Assembly (NCBI RefSeq): GCF_009856825.1
Contig: NZ_WVTD01000012.1
Span: forward strand, 62,001-126,000
Length of the DNA stretch: 64,000 nucleotides
From: Novosphingobium silvae
GTDB taxonomy: Bacteria > Pseudomonadota > Alphaproteobacteria > Sphingomonadales > Sphingomonadaceae
Reading direction: 5' to 3'
A model generated the notes under the pieces. That model searched no databases. It was not told the origin of the DNA and was given only the letters and a program-made list of their open reading frames with translations. Position numbers and translations under genes: made by a program. Positions 30,919-39,139 of this stretch are shown here, in pieces (the stretch's first letter is position 1; every line of letters begins with the position of its first letter).

Positions 30919-31532
30919 CGGTCAGCCTTCGTCTGGTGAAACCAGTCGGCGCCTGCGTTCCCCGGCAAAGCGGGAGGCAGGAGCACGTCGTCGCCCGGCT
31001 GCCAGTCAGCGGGCGTATAGGCCTCGCCATCGGCCGAACGCTGCAACGCCCTGACCGTGCGAAGCATCTCGTCGACCGAGCGCCCGACATTCATCGGATA
31101 CCAGCTGAGTGCGCGGATAATGCCTCCGGGATCAATGAAGTAGGTTGCACGTACCGTTGAGGCATCGCCAGCCTGCTCGTCGAGCATGCCGTAGGCATAC
31201 CCAACCGCCATCGACGGATCCTCGATCACCGGAAACGGCACCTCGACATCAAAAACGTCGTGGATCGCGCGAAGCCAGGCGACATGAGAGTAGAGGCTGT
31301 CGACCGACAGCCCCAACAATACGCAATCCAGCTCCTCGAATTGAGGAGCCGCTTTAGCCAAGGCCACAAACTCGCTCGTGCAAACCGGCGTGAAGTCGGC
31401 AGGGTGCGAGAAAAACACAATCCAGCGCCCACGATACTGATCGAGCGCAATCTCGCCCTGAGTGGTGCGGGCGGTGAAGTTCGGGGCTGCATCCCCGATG
31501 CGCAGCGAGCGCGGCATGTTCGCATCCATCAT
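30915..31532 (-). CDS. 1-Cys peroxiredoxin (Prx6/AhpC-TSA family)
   Basis: A 205-residue peroxiredoxin. The peroxidatic site is FSHPADFTPVCTSEF and the C-terminal extension (SWYPMNVGRSVDEMLRTVRALQ) is typical of the Prx6 group. The start at 31532 (MMDANMPRSLRIGD) has GGGAGG at the right distance; the frame is open to 31586. It reduces peroxides, and in sulfide-oxidation clusters may act on persulfides. It is transcribed divergently from the metallo-hydrolase at 31612. Confidence 0.9.
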   Translation of the reverse strand: MMDANMPRSLRIGDAAPNFTARTTQGEIALDQYRGRWIVFFSHPADFTPVCTSEFVALAKAAPQFEELDCVLLGLSVDSLYSHVAWLRAIHDVFDVEVPFPVIEDPSMAVGYAYGMLDEQAGDASTVRATYFIDPGGIIRALSWYPMNVGRSVDEMLRTVRALQRSADGEAYTPADWQPGDDVLLPPALPGNAGADWFHQTKADR

Positions 31533-31576
31533 TTCCATTCCTCCCAAATGGCACGAACACCCCGTTGACGCAATAC

Positions 31577-31596
31577 GTTTACACAACTACATAAAC
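31577..31596. promoter_or_regulatory. Candidate operator of the sulfur module
   Basis: GTTTA (31577-31581) and TAAAC (31592-31596) form a dyad within the 79-bp divergent promoter region. TTGACG at 31565-31570 with TACATA 17 bases on would serve the plus-strand operon, so a bound ArsR would block it. The assignment to the neighbouring ArsR is inferred. Confidence 0.5.
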
Positions 31597-31611
31597 CGTG
31601 AGGTTGTCTAA

Positions 31612-32541
31612 ATGGAGATGGTCATGGACCCGGTTTTGAGCGAAGCCAATGCCCAGATCAGACGCGCAAAAGCGGCCGGATCGCCGGTCGTTCAGTCCTT
31701 CTTTGATGAGCCTACCAACACAGCGACCTACGTCGTTTGGGACGTGGCGACGAAAAAGGCTGCGATCGTCGACAGCGTCCTCGATTTTGACGCCGCGGCT
31801 GGCCGGACCAAAACCGCGTCGGCGGACGCAGTGATCGCTTACGTGCGGGATCAGGGACTGACGGTCGATTGGCTGCTGGAAACCCATGCTCATGCCGATC
31901 ACCTGTCTGCGGCACCTTATCTTCAGCAGGCGCTTGGCGGGCAGCTCGCGATCGGTCGTGAGATCATCCGGGTCCAGAACGTATTTGGCAAAATCTTCAA
32001 CGCTGGCACCGACTTCGAGCGCGATGGCTCGGAGTTCGACCGGCTGTTTGAGGACGGCGACCGCTTTGCCATCGGCAACATCGACGCCATTGCGCTGCAC
32101 GTGCCCGGCCATACGCCGGCGGACATGGCCTATGCCATCGGTGACGCGGTCTTCACCGGCGATACGCTCTTCATGCCCGATTACGGCACCGCGCGGGCAG
32201 ACTTCCCTGGTGGCGACGCACGCCAGCTATTCCGCTCGATCCGCCGGCTCATGCAGCTGCCGGACGAGACGCGCCTGTTCCTCTGCCACGACTACAAGGC
32301 GGTGGGCCGCGACGAATATGTCTGGGAAACGACTGTAGGCGCGCAGCGTGTCGGCAACGTCCATGTCCACGAAGGGGTCAGCGAAGACGACTTCGTCGCG
32401 ATGCGGACCAGTCGCGACGCCACCTTGTCGATGCCGAAGCTCATCCTGCCCTCGATCCAGGTGAACATGCGCGGTGGTCATCTGCCGGAGCCGGAAGCCA
32501 ACGGCACCCGCTACCTCAAAATTCCGCTGGATGCGCTGTGA
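31612..32541 (+). CDS. Metallo-beta-lactamase-fold persulfide dioxygenase-like protein, first copy
   Basis: A 309-residue MBL-fold protein. Metal ligands are visible in THAHADH, HVPGHTPADMAY and LFLCHDYKAVGRDE. The gene neighbourhood (SQR, sulfurtransferase, TauE/SafE) places it with the Blh/ETHE1-type persulfide dioxygenases, which oxidise glutathione persulfide to sulfite using a mononuclear iron. A second copy lies at 37964-38854 with the same layout. It overlaps the next gene by one to four bases. Confidence 0.87.
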   Translation: MEMVMDPVLSEANAQIRRAKAAGSPVVQSFFDEPTNTATYVVWDVATKKAAIVDSVLDFDAAAGRTKTASADAVIAYVRDQGLTVDWLLETHAHADHLSAAPYLQQALGGQLAIGREIIRVQNVFGKIFNAGTDFERDGSEFDRLFEDGDRFAIGNIDAIALHVPGHTPADMAYAIGDAVFTGDTLFMPDYGTARADFPGGDARQLFRSIRRLMQLPDETRLFLCHDYKAVGRDEYVWETTVGAQRVGNVHVHEGVSEDDFVAMRTSRDATLSMPKLILPSIQVNMRGGHLPEPEANGTRYLKIPLDAL

Positions 32542-32978
32542 TGCCAGGCTTTCCCCATGCCATGCCGCTCGAAGGCTTCATCGGCGGGCTGATGATCGGT
32601 GTCGCCGCGGCGATCATGCTGCTCGGCAACGGCCGCATCGCCGGAGTCAGTGGCATGTTCGCGAGGGTTTTTGGTCTTTCCGCTGGAGGCCCACCATGGG
32701 CCCTCGCGCTGCTCTTTACCGCGGGTCTGCCCTTGGGCGCGGGTATTGCTGCGGCCAGTTTGGGCGTGAAAGCCAGCTTTCCGGCATCGCTTTCGCTGAT
32801 CGCCGTCGCCGGTCTAGTCGTCGGTATCGGAACGCGGCTTGGGTCCGGGTGCACCAGTGGTCACGGCGTATGCGGCCTGTCCCGCCTGTCGCCCCGGTCC
32901 ATCGCCGCGACCGTCACGTTCATGGCGACCGGCGTCGTCACGGTCACGATCATGCGTCTGTCCGGGGTGATACTGTGA
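32541..32978 (+). CDS. YeeE/YedE-family sulfur transport protein, N-terminal half type
   Basis: A 145-residue membrane protein with four hydrophobic segments. The signature GSGCTSGHGVCGLSRLS holds the two cysteines used by YeeE-type thiosulfate or sulfur importers. It starts at ATG 32541 overlapping the MBL stop (a GTG at 32538 is also possible). The partner half is the next gene, so the complete transporter is split in two as is common in sulfur-oxidation clusters. Confidence 0.88.
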   Translation: MPGFPHAMPLEGFIGGLMIGVAAAIMLLGNGRIAGVSGMFARVFGLSAGGPPWALALLFTAGLPLGAGIAAASLGVKASFPASLSLIAVAGLVVGIGTRLGSGCTSGHGVCGLSRLSPRSIAATVTFMATGVVTVTIMRLSGVIL

Positions 32979-33403
32979 TGCGCCAGAACCTCATTTCACT
33001 CGCTAGCGGGACGCTGTTCGGCGCCGGCCTTGCCATCTCCGGAATGATCGATCCGGCGCGGGTGCGCGCGTTCCTCGATGTCACCGGCGCGTGGGACCCG
33101 ACCTTGGCGTTCGTCATGGCAGGCGCGATCCTGCCGATGGCGATAGCCTGGTTCGTCGTGCGGCGTCGCTCGACCCCGATCGCGGCCGAACAATTCCACA
33201 CGCCCGCCACCTCGCCGATCGACCGGCGCCTCATCGGCGGTGCGGCCTTGTTCGGCATAGGCTGGGGCATCGTCGGATTGTGCCCAGGTCCCGCCATTGC
33301 CGCACTGGCGATCCAGCCTCTGCCGGCACTGGTCTTCATCGCTGCAATGGCCCTCGGCGTTGCCGTCCACCGCTTTGCATTCACTTCCCGCCGTTCGGCC
33401 TGA
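32978..33403 (+). CDS. YeeE/YedE-family sulfur transport protein, C-terminal half type (DUF6691-like)
   Basis: A 141-residue membrane protein. The ATG at 32978 overlaps the stop of the upstream half; the longer open frame from 32474 is a shadow. Hydrophobic segments carry SGMIDPARVRAFLD and GLCPGPAIAAL, the second typical of the DUF6691 half. Together with 32541-32978 it likely moves sulfane sulfur across the inner membrane. Confidence 0.85.
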   Translation: MRQNLISLASGTLFGAGLAISGMIDPARVRAFLDVTGAWDPTLAFVMAGAILPMAIAWFVVRRRSTPIAAEQFHTPATSPIDRRLIGGAALFGIGWGIVGLCPGPAIAALAIQPLPALVFIAAMALGVAVHRFAFTSRRSA

Positions 33404-33421
33404 TCAGACAGGAGACATCAC

Positions 33422-33856
33422 ATGGCTTTCAAGCAGATCACCTCGTCCTTCTCTGCCGCCCCCCAGCTGACGCAAGACGACCTCGCCGCTGCCGCGAAGG
33501 CAGGATATCGCTCGATCATCTCAAGCCGCCCGGACGGCGAGGAGGCGGGCCAGCCAAGCGCGGAAGAAATGGCCCGAATGGCAGGCGACCACGGTCTCGC
33601 GTTTGCCCATGTCCCTATCGTACCGGGCAAGGCGACTGACGCCGATGCGGATCGCATGAAGGAGGCGCTAGCCACGCTGCCACAGCCGACGCTCGGCTTC
33701 TGCCGTAGCGGGACGCGCGCGGCGACCTTGTGGGCGTTGGCCGAGGCCGATCGCGCCGACCCGGCGACGATCGTCGACCAAGCAAAGGCAGCCGGGTACG
33801 ACCTTGCCGATCTCACGCCTGCGCTGAAGCGCCGTTCCGAAAGGGCTGATCAATGA
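33422..33856 (+). CDS. TIGR01244-family sulfurtransferase (Blh N-domain type)
   Basis: A 144-residue protein of the phosphatase-like fold with the catalytic loop LGFCRSGTRAA; Cys94 is the likely sulfur carrier. The N-terminal YRSIISSRPDGEE and the PSAEEMARMAG block are typical of this family, which is often fused to the persulfide dioxygenase in Blh proteins. Here it is a separate gene beside SQR, overlapping its start by four bases. Confidence 0.88.
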   Translation: MAFKQITSSFSAAPQLTQDDLAAAAKAGYRSIISSRPDGEEAGQPSAEEMARMAGDHGLAFAHVPIVPGKATDADADRMKEALATLPQPTLGFCRSGTRAATLWALAEADRADPATIVDQAKAAGYDLADLTPALKRRSERADQ

Positions 33857-35085
33857 CCTACGACATCGTCATCATCGGGGGCGGTGCCGCCGGCATCGCG
33901 ACCGCTTCCAGCATTCTGAAGCGCAACGCCAAAGTGACGATCGCGGTCGTCGATCCGGCGACCGACCATTATTACCAGCCCGGCTGGACGATGGTGGGGG
34001 CCGGCGTCTTCACTCCCGAACAGACGCGCAAGGCCGAATCCGACATAATGCCAAAGGGCGTTAAGTGGGTACGGTTGCCCGCCGTTGCCATCGACCCCGA
34101 CCGTAACACGGTCGAGCTCGAATACGGTGACACATTGACCTATCGCGTTCTGGTCGTCGCGCCCGGGCTGCGCCTGGCGTGGGAGAAGATCGAAGGGCTG
34201 CCTGAGGCTCTCGGCCGCAACGGCGTCACCTCCAACTATCGCTACGATCTGGCACCCTACACCTACCAGCTCGTCAAGGAATTGCGGCAGGGGCGGGCGC
34301 TGTTCTCGCAGCCACCCATGCCGATCAAGTGCGCCGGCGCACCGCAGAAAGCAATGTATCTCTCCTGCGACATCTGGCGCGATAGCGGCGTTCTCCCGGC
34401 TATCGACGTCGAGTTCCATAATGCCGGCGCAGCCCTGTTCGGGGTCCCGACCTACGTCCCGGCGCTGATGGAATATGTCGAGAAGTACGGCATCGATCTC
34501 AGGCTTGAGTCCAACCTGGTCGCAGTCGACGCCGATCGTCGTGTCGCCACGTTCGAGCGCAAGCAGGACGGCGTCTCCGAGCGGATCGAACGCCCGTTTG
34601 ACATGCTCCACGTCGTTCCGCCCCAAGTGTCGCATGCCGTCGTTGCCAATAGCCCGCTCGCGGCTGCGAGCGGCTTCGTCGAGGTCGACGAGACTACGCT
34701 GCGGCACAAGCGATTTGAAAACATCTTTGGCCTTGGCGATGCCGCTGGCACCAGCAATGCCAAGACCGCCGCTGCTGCTCGCGTCCAGGCGCCCGTGGTC
34801 GCGGTCAACGCGCTGGCCGCGCTCGACGGCAGACCCCCCGTTGCCGACTATAATGGTTACGGCTCATGCCCGCTCACGGTCGAACGCGGTAAGATCGTCC
34901 TCGCCGAGTTCGGCTATGGCGGAAAGCTGCTGCCCAGCTTCCCATCCTGGCTGCTGGACGGAACGCGTCCGACGCGCGCCGCCTGGTTCCTGAAGGAGCG
35001 CATGCTGCCCCCGATCTACTGGCAGGGCATGCTGAAAGGCCGCGAGTGGATGGCCGCTCCACACGAGATCGGCAAGGCGGCATGA
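33853..35085 (+). CDS. sqr: Sulfide:quinone oxidoreductase, type II
   Basis: A 410-residue flavoprotein peripheral to the inner membrane. It oxidises sulfide to a persulfide and passes electrons to quinone. The FAD-binding GGGAAGIATAS is N-terminal. Active cysteines are Cys160 in PIKCAGAPQKAMYL and Cys339 in NGYGSCPL, the pair used by type II (eukaryote-like) SQRs; Cys172 is additional. The second FAD motif (IFGLGDAAGTSNAKTAAA) is intact. It overlaps the sulfurtransferase and TauE/SafE genes by four bases on each side. Confidence 0.92.
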   Translation: MTYDIVIIGGGAAGIATASSILKRNAKVTIAVVDPATDHYYQPGWTMVGAGVFTPEQTRKAESDIMPKGVKWVRLPAVAIDPDRNTVELEYGDTLTYRVLVVAPGLRLAWEKIEGLPEALGRNGVTSNYRYDLAPYTYQLVKELRQGRALFSQPPMPIKCAGAPQKAMYLSCDIWRDSGVLPAIDVEFHNAGAALFGVPTYVPALMEYVEKYGIDLRLESNLVAVDADRRVATFERKQDGVSERIERPFDMLHVVPPQVSHAVVANSPLAAASGFVEVDETTLRHKRFENIFGLGDAAGTSNAKTAAAARVQAPVVAVNALAALDGRPPVADYNGYGSCPLTVERGKIVLAEFGYGGKLLPSFPSWLLDGTRPTRAAWFLKERMLPPIYWQGMLKGREWMAAPHEIGKAA

Positions 35086-35864
35086 TCCTCGAACCAATCC
35101 AGTATCTGCTTGGCGCCTTGTCCGGCAGCCTGATCGGTTTCACCCTCGGGCTCGTTGGTGGCGGTGGCTCGATCCTCGCCGTGCCGCTCATGGTGTATCT
35201 GGTGCGCGTTCCCGACGCGCACCTCGCCATCGGTACGAGCGCGTTTGCCGTGGCGGCCAATGCCGCGACCGGTCTGATCGGTCATGCCAAGGCACATACC
35301 GTCAAATGGCGGTGCGGCGGCATGTATGCGACTGCCGGCGTCATCGGTGCGCTGCTCGGATCCACCGCGGGCAAGGCCGTCGATGGCGGCAAGCTCCTCT
35401 TTCTGTTCGCGCTCGTCATGATCGTCGTCGGCGTTGTAATGCTGCGCGGGCGGGGTGACGTTGGTAATCCCGGTGCAGAATGCAACCGGGAGAAGGCGCC
35501 CAAGGTGCTGGGTTATGGCCTCGGCACCGGACTGTTTTCGGGCTTCTTCGGCATCGGTGGTGGCTTCCTGATCGTTCCCGGACTGATCGGATCGACGGGC
35601 ATGCCGATCCTCAACGCCGTCGGCACGTCGCTGATCGCCGTCACCGCGTTCGGGCTGACGACCGCTGCCAACTACGCGTTCTCCGGGCTTGTGGATTGGC
35701 CGCTCGCCTTCGCCTTCATCGGCGGTGGGGTTATCGGCGGGTTGATCGGCACGCGGATCGCTAAGCGTCTGGGCACGGGCAGTACACTCACCACGGTCTT
35801 CGCAACGCTGATCTTCGTGGTCGCAGCCTATATGCTCTGGAAGAGCGCAGGCGCGTTTCTGTGA
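35082..35864 (+). CDS. TauE/SafE (TSUP) sulfite or sulfonate exporter
   Basis: A 260-residue membrane protein with about eight helices. The duplicated glycine-rich motifs GLVGGGGSILAVPLMVY and GFFGIGGGFLIVPGL mark the TSUP family. The ATG at 35082 overlaps the SQR stop. In this context it would export sulfite made by the persulfide dioxygenases. Confidence 0.9.
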   Translation: MILEPIQYLLGALSGSLIGFTLGLVGGGGSILAVPLMVYLVRVPDAHLAIGTSAFAVAANAATGLIGHAKAHTVKWRCGGMYATAGVIGALLGSTAGKAVDGGKLLFLFALVMIVVGVVMLRGRGDVGNPGAECNREKAPKVLGYGLGTGLFSGFFGIGGGFLIVPGLIGSTGMPILNAVGTSLIAVTAFGLTTAANYAFSGLVDWPLAFAFIGGGVIGGLIGTRIAKRLGTGSTLTTVFATLIFVVAAYMLWKSAGAFL

Positions 35865-36673
35865 TGGGCAGCGCAATTGCCATCGGGCCGCTGATGATGG
35901 CGGTCGATCGCGGATTGGCGGTTCTGTGCGTCGCCGTGTTCCTCGGTTTGACGGCGCTGGCGGGACGGTTCCGCTTCCCGCGAGTGTCGATGGTCGCGAC
36001 CAGTGCTATTGTCGTCGGGCTGGTGACGGCCCGGATCGGCTATGTCGCGACGCATTGGGCGAGCTACGCCGATGCTCCACTCTCCATCCTAGCTATATGG
36101 CAGGGAGGCTTCTCGGCCGTCGCCGGCCTCGCCGGCGCTGCGGTAACGCTGGCGTTCCGGCTCGGCCGAACGCGCGCTCTGGCGATAGGCTGGGCAGCGC
36201 TTGCCGTAGCTGGCGGCCTCTGGTTCACGCTTCAGGCGCTGATCCCGCCCGTGACCTACGGCCCCTTTCCCTATCATCTCGCCTTAACGACGCCATCCGG
36301 CGCTCCGCTCCCGCTTGATCGATTCCGGGGTCGTCCCTTCGTGGTCAATCTGTGGGCGACATGGTGCGGCCCATGCCGGCGCGAGCTGCCAATGCTCGAT
36401 GCTGCTGCGTCGCGCCGTGGAGAGGTGCCGATTCTGCTCGCCGATCAGGGTGAGGCGCCGGCGACCGTTACCCGGTTCCTTACCCGCGAAGGCATCGGTG
36501 CTGGCAACGTCGCGCTTGATCCCGACCGTAGGCTTTCCCGAGCCTTCGAGGTCGCCGGCTATCCCGCAACCGCCTTCGTCGCCGCGGATGGCACGATCGT
36601 GCAGCTCCAGCTCGGAGAGTTGTCGCGCGCCGCGCTCGCCGATGGAATTGATAAGGCAAGGAAACATCGATGA
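35864..36673 (+). CDS. Membrane-anchored TlpA-like thioredoxin
   Basis: A 269-residue protein. Residues 1-125 hold four hydrophobic segments reminiscent of the prolipoprotein diacylglyceryl transferase fold (LVTARIGYVATHW). Residues 135-269 form a periplasmic TlpA-type thioredoxin with WATWCGPCRRELPML and cis-Pro in GYPATAFV. It is likely to reduce disulfides or persulfides outside the inner membrane. It overlaps both neighbours. Confidence 0.87.
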   Translation: MGSAIAIGPLMMAVDRGLAVLCVAVFLGLTALAGRFRFPRVSMVATSAIVVGLVTARIGYVATHWASYADAPLSILAIWQGGFSAVAGLAGAAVTLAFRLGRTRALAIGWAALAVAGGLWFTLQALIPPVTYGPFPYHLALTTPSGAPLPLDRFRGRPFVVNLWATWCGPCRRELPMLDAAASRRGEVPILLADQGEAPATVTRFLTREGIGAGNVALDPDRRLSRAFEVAGYPATAFVAADGTIVQLQLGELSRAALADGIDKARKHR

Positions 36674-37299
36674 ACCGCCGCAACCTTCTCTTTCCCGGCA
36701 TTCTAGCCGCGCTTGCTTTTGCCGTGCCGATGACACCTGCGGTCGGGCAGCAGCAGCCTGATTTGTCGCGCAAGGCAGTCATCGACGATCCCGTAGCCCC
36801 CAAGCGGGCCGGCACAGCCTATGACGTCACCGTTGTCGAGTTCTTCGACTACAACTGCCCCTATTGCCGTCGCATGGAGCCGGTGCTGAACGCGCTGCTT
36901 CGCTCCGACCCGAAGGTGCGGATCGTGTATCGGGACTGGCCGATATTCGGACCCGCCTCCCGCGAGGCGTCCCGGGCGGCCGTCGCGAGCCAGTGGCAAG
37001 GCAGGCATGCCGCCTTCCATGGAGCGCTGCTTGCCTCACCGGCGCGGCTCGACAGCGCCGCTATCAGGGCAGCTGCTGTGAAAGCCAAGGTGGATTGGCC
37101 GCGTCTGCAACGTGACCTGAAGACGCGTGGCGCGGAGATCGATGCGCTGCTGACGCGCACCAATGGCATTGCCGAGGCGATCGGATTTAACGGGACCCCG
37201 GCGCTGATCGTCGGCTCGCAGGTCGTGGCCGGCGCGGTCGATCTACCAACACTGCGCCGCCTCGTCGCAACGGCGCGCAGCAAGCCCGCAGGGCGTTGA
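36670..37299 (+). CDS. DsbA-like periplasmic thiol oxidoreductase, first copy
   Basis: A 209-residue protein with a signal peptide (ending near AVGQQ). The active site is FFDYNCPYCRRMEPVL and the cis-Pro loop FNGTPALIVG is present, as in the DsbA/Com1-like thioredoxins. It overlaps the TlpA-like gene by four bases. Supplying or removing disulfides for the periplasmic sulfur proteins is the inferred role. Confidence 0.88.
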   Translation: MNRRNLLFPGILAALAFAVPMTPAVGQQQPDLSRKAVIDDPVAPKRAGTAYDVTVVEFFDYNCPYCRRMEPVLNALLRSDPKVRIVYRDWPIFGPASREASRAAVASQWQGRHAAFHGALLASPARLDSAAIRAAAVKAKVDWPRLQRDLKTRGAEIDALLTRTNGIAEAIGFNGTPALIVGSQVVAGAVDLPTLRRLVATARSKPAGR

Positions 37300-37943
37300 G
37301 CGTGCCGGGGCCACTCAATCGGAGGCAGGCAGTCGGGCTCGGCGCTGTAGTCGTGGGGGGCTGGGCGGTCGGACAGGTACTGCGACGCACCGCCCCGATT
37401 GGGCGTGACGTTGGTCCAACCGCCGACCTGATCCTGGCAGGCGGCAGTTCGCCTGAACACGGTCCTGCCGATGCGACGCTGCGGCTTGCCGTCTTCACCG
37501 ATTATCGTTGCCCGGCCTGCCGTCACGCCTTCCCCGCGTTGGAAGAGGCCGTGCGACGCGATGGCAAAGTTAGGGTCATCTACAAGGATTGGCCGATCTT
37601 CGGTCCACCGTCTGAACGTGCCGCGAGCGTTGCGCTCAGCTGTGCCGAACAGGGCATCTACCCGGTCGTCCATCGCCAGCTGATGGCCGACAACCGTACG
37701 ATTGACGACGACATGCTGCGGGACGTCGTAATCGGCGCTGGCGGTGACTGGCTGAGCGCAACGACGTGGCTTGCTTCGCATGCACAGGCTGTCGCGGCGC
37801 GCCTGCGTGCGAACGGCCAAGAGGCCTATTCGATCGGCTTGGCCGGCACCCCGGGCTTTCTTGCCGGACGCATGCTGGTGATGGGCGCGATCGATCCGGG
37901 TGATTTCGAGCGGTTGTTCGCGCGGGCGCGGGCAGAAAGCTAA
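37296..37943 (+). CDS. DsbA-like periplasmic thiol oxidoreductase, second copy
   Basis: A 215-residue protein that probably starts with TTG at 37296 (or GTG 37302), coupled to the first DsbA. A hydrophobic N-terminal anchor (AVGLGAVVVGGWAVGQVL) precedes the thioredoxin domain with FTDYRCPACRHAFPAL and cis-Pro in LAGTPGFLAG. The shared YKDWPIFGPPSERAA-like block (YRDWPIFGPASREA in the first copy) shows the pair arose by duplication. Confidence 0.85.
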   Translation: MSVPGPLNRRQAVGLGAVVVGGWAVGQVLRRTAPIGRDVGPTADLILAGGSSPEHGPADATLRLAVFTDYRCPACRHAFPALEEAVRRDGKVRVIYKDWPIFGPPSERAASVALSCAEQGIYPVVHRQLMADNRTIDDDMLRDVVIGAGGDWLSATTWLASHAQAVAARLRANGQEAYSIGLAGTPGFLAGRMLVMGAIDPGDFERLFARARAES

Positions 37944-37963
37944 CAGAGCGAAAGGATGAAAAC

Positions 37964-38854
37964 ATGATTGAGTATAAGCACGATGGTATGACCGTTGCGT
38001 CGCTCCATGACGAACGCACTGGTAGCTTCCAATATGTTGTCGTCGACGACACTACGAAGACGGCCGCGATCATCGATCCAGTCCTGGATTTTGACCCGCG
38101 CGCTGGCGCGACCGCGACCCGCAACGCCGATCTTATCCTCGACTATGTGCGCGAGAAGGGGCTGACCGTCGAATGGGTGCTCGACACCCACCCACACGCC
38201 GATCATTTTTCGGCCGTTCCGTACCTCGCCGGCAAGACCAGTGGCAAAACCGCGATCGGCAACAAGGTCGTGGAAGTGCAAAAGCTGTGGCGGGACATCT
38301 ACTGCCTGCCCGATCTCGCCGTCGACGGCAGCCAGTGGGACCGGTTGTTTGCGGATGGCGAGCGTTTCCGGATCGGCACGCTCGATGCTCATGTCATGCT
38401 GTCGCCGGGCCATACGCTTGCCTCGATCACTTATGTCGTCGGTGACGCCGCGTTCGTTCACGATACGCTGATGGTTCCCGATAGTGGCACAAGCCGAGCG
38501 GACTTCCCGGGTGGTGATGCTCATTCGCTGTGGTGCTCGATCCGCGCCATCCTCGATCTGCCACCCGAAACCGCAACCTATGTTGGGCATGACTATGGCA
38601 AGGATGGCAGGGACGTACTTGGTCGCTCGACCGTCGCCGATCAGCGTCGCGACAACATCCATGTTCACGATGGCATCGACGAAGCCGAGTTCGTCGCGAC
38701 CCGCGAGAAACGCGACGCATCGCTCCCACTACCCGACCTGATGCTCGCCGCGCTTCAGGTGAACATACGTGGCGGCCGGCTGCCGGATGCGGACAAGTGT
38801 GGGACGGCGTTTCTCAAGGTGCCTCTGAACCGGTTTGGACCTGGTGCTTCATAG
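37964..38854 (+). CDS. Metallo-beta-lactamase-fold persulfide dioxygenase-like protein, second copy
   Basis: A 296-residue MBL-fold protein with ligands in THPHADHFSAVPYL, MLSPGHTLASITY and YVGHDYGKDGRDV. It is clearly related to 31612-32541 (shared IDxVLDFD and TSRADFPGGDA-like blocks) yet diverged, for example in MLSPGHTLASI versus HVPGHTPADM. It is the last gene of the passenger module, 33 bases from the dyad R2. Confidence 0.87.
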   Translation: MIEYKHDGMTVASLHDERTGSFQYVVVDDTTKTAAIIDPVLDFDPRAGATATRNADLILDYVREKGLTVEWVLDTHPHADHFSAVPYLAGKTSGKTAIGNKVVEVQKLWRDIYCLPDLAVDGSQWDRLFADGERFRIGTLDAHVMLSPGHTLASITYVVGDAAFVHDTLMVPDSGTSRADFPGGDAHSLWCSIRAILDLPPETATYVGHDYGKDGRDVLGRSTVADQRRDNIHVHDGIDEAEFVATREKRDASLPLPDLMLAALQVNIRGGRLPDADKCGTAFLKVPLNRFGPGAS

Positions 38855-38887
38855 CTCAGTCCGCGCTAGGGCAGCTGCTGTTTCAAG

Positions 38888-38911
38888 TGTCAGAACCGAA
38901 CGGTTATGACC
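38888..38911. other. Res-like recombination dyad R2
   Basis: Arms TGTCAGAACCG and CGGTTATGACC flank a 2-bp centre AA at 38899-38900. The 25-base core matches R1 at 22 positions, including the spacing. It closes the passenger module 228 bases from the right end of the transposon. The centre differs from R1 (AC). Confidence 0.65.
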
Positions 38912-39002
38912 CTCGGAGGGCGGCGGTATTCGACCATGCCGGCTCGGAAAGCTGCCCGGGCGCTAACCACCGCTTTTTGCCGTCCGTAAGCCAACGGATC
39001 AG

Positions 39003-39139
39003 CATTGCGCGTCGGTCGCACCGAATGTGGTTTCTGTCTCACGGAGCGTGCGTTCCCCGCATCGATCCGTCTCACGCAATGCGAGCCGAAAACCGCCCTA
39101 TATTGCAGTTCCGGGCGATCATCATTGCGAGCCGCTACA
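39003..39139 (-). repeat. Right terminal inverted repeat region of the transposon
   Basis: Read inward from 39139 on the minus strand it starts TGTAGCGGCTCGCAATGATG and equals the left end for 39 bases. Further GTGAGACR and TGCGACCGACGCG copies sit at the same offsets. The 38855-39002 stretch before it holds R2 and no gene. Confidence 0.88.

Larger units (their letters stand above)
26145..39139. mobile_element. 13-kb Tn552/Tn5053-like transposon carrying a sulfide/persulfide module
   Basis: Both ends begin 5'-TGTAGCGGCTCGCAATGATG in inverted orientation and are identical for 39 bases. The similarity extends without gaps to 137 bp. The ends are TGT...ACA as in Mu- and TniA-type elements. Inside, on the minus strand, are an ATPase, a DDE transposase and a serine resolvase, followed by a 9-kb passenger block bounded by two res-like dyads. 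Flanking 5-mers are CTAAT on the left and CTTAG on the right, so no target duplication is visible. The two flanks come from different genes. Confidence 0.85.

Noticed and set aside
31649..32338. Alternative plus-strand frames inside the first metallo-hydrolase
   Set aside because: Shadows of the MBL gene, Arg/Ser/Pro-rich and without motifs.
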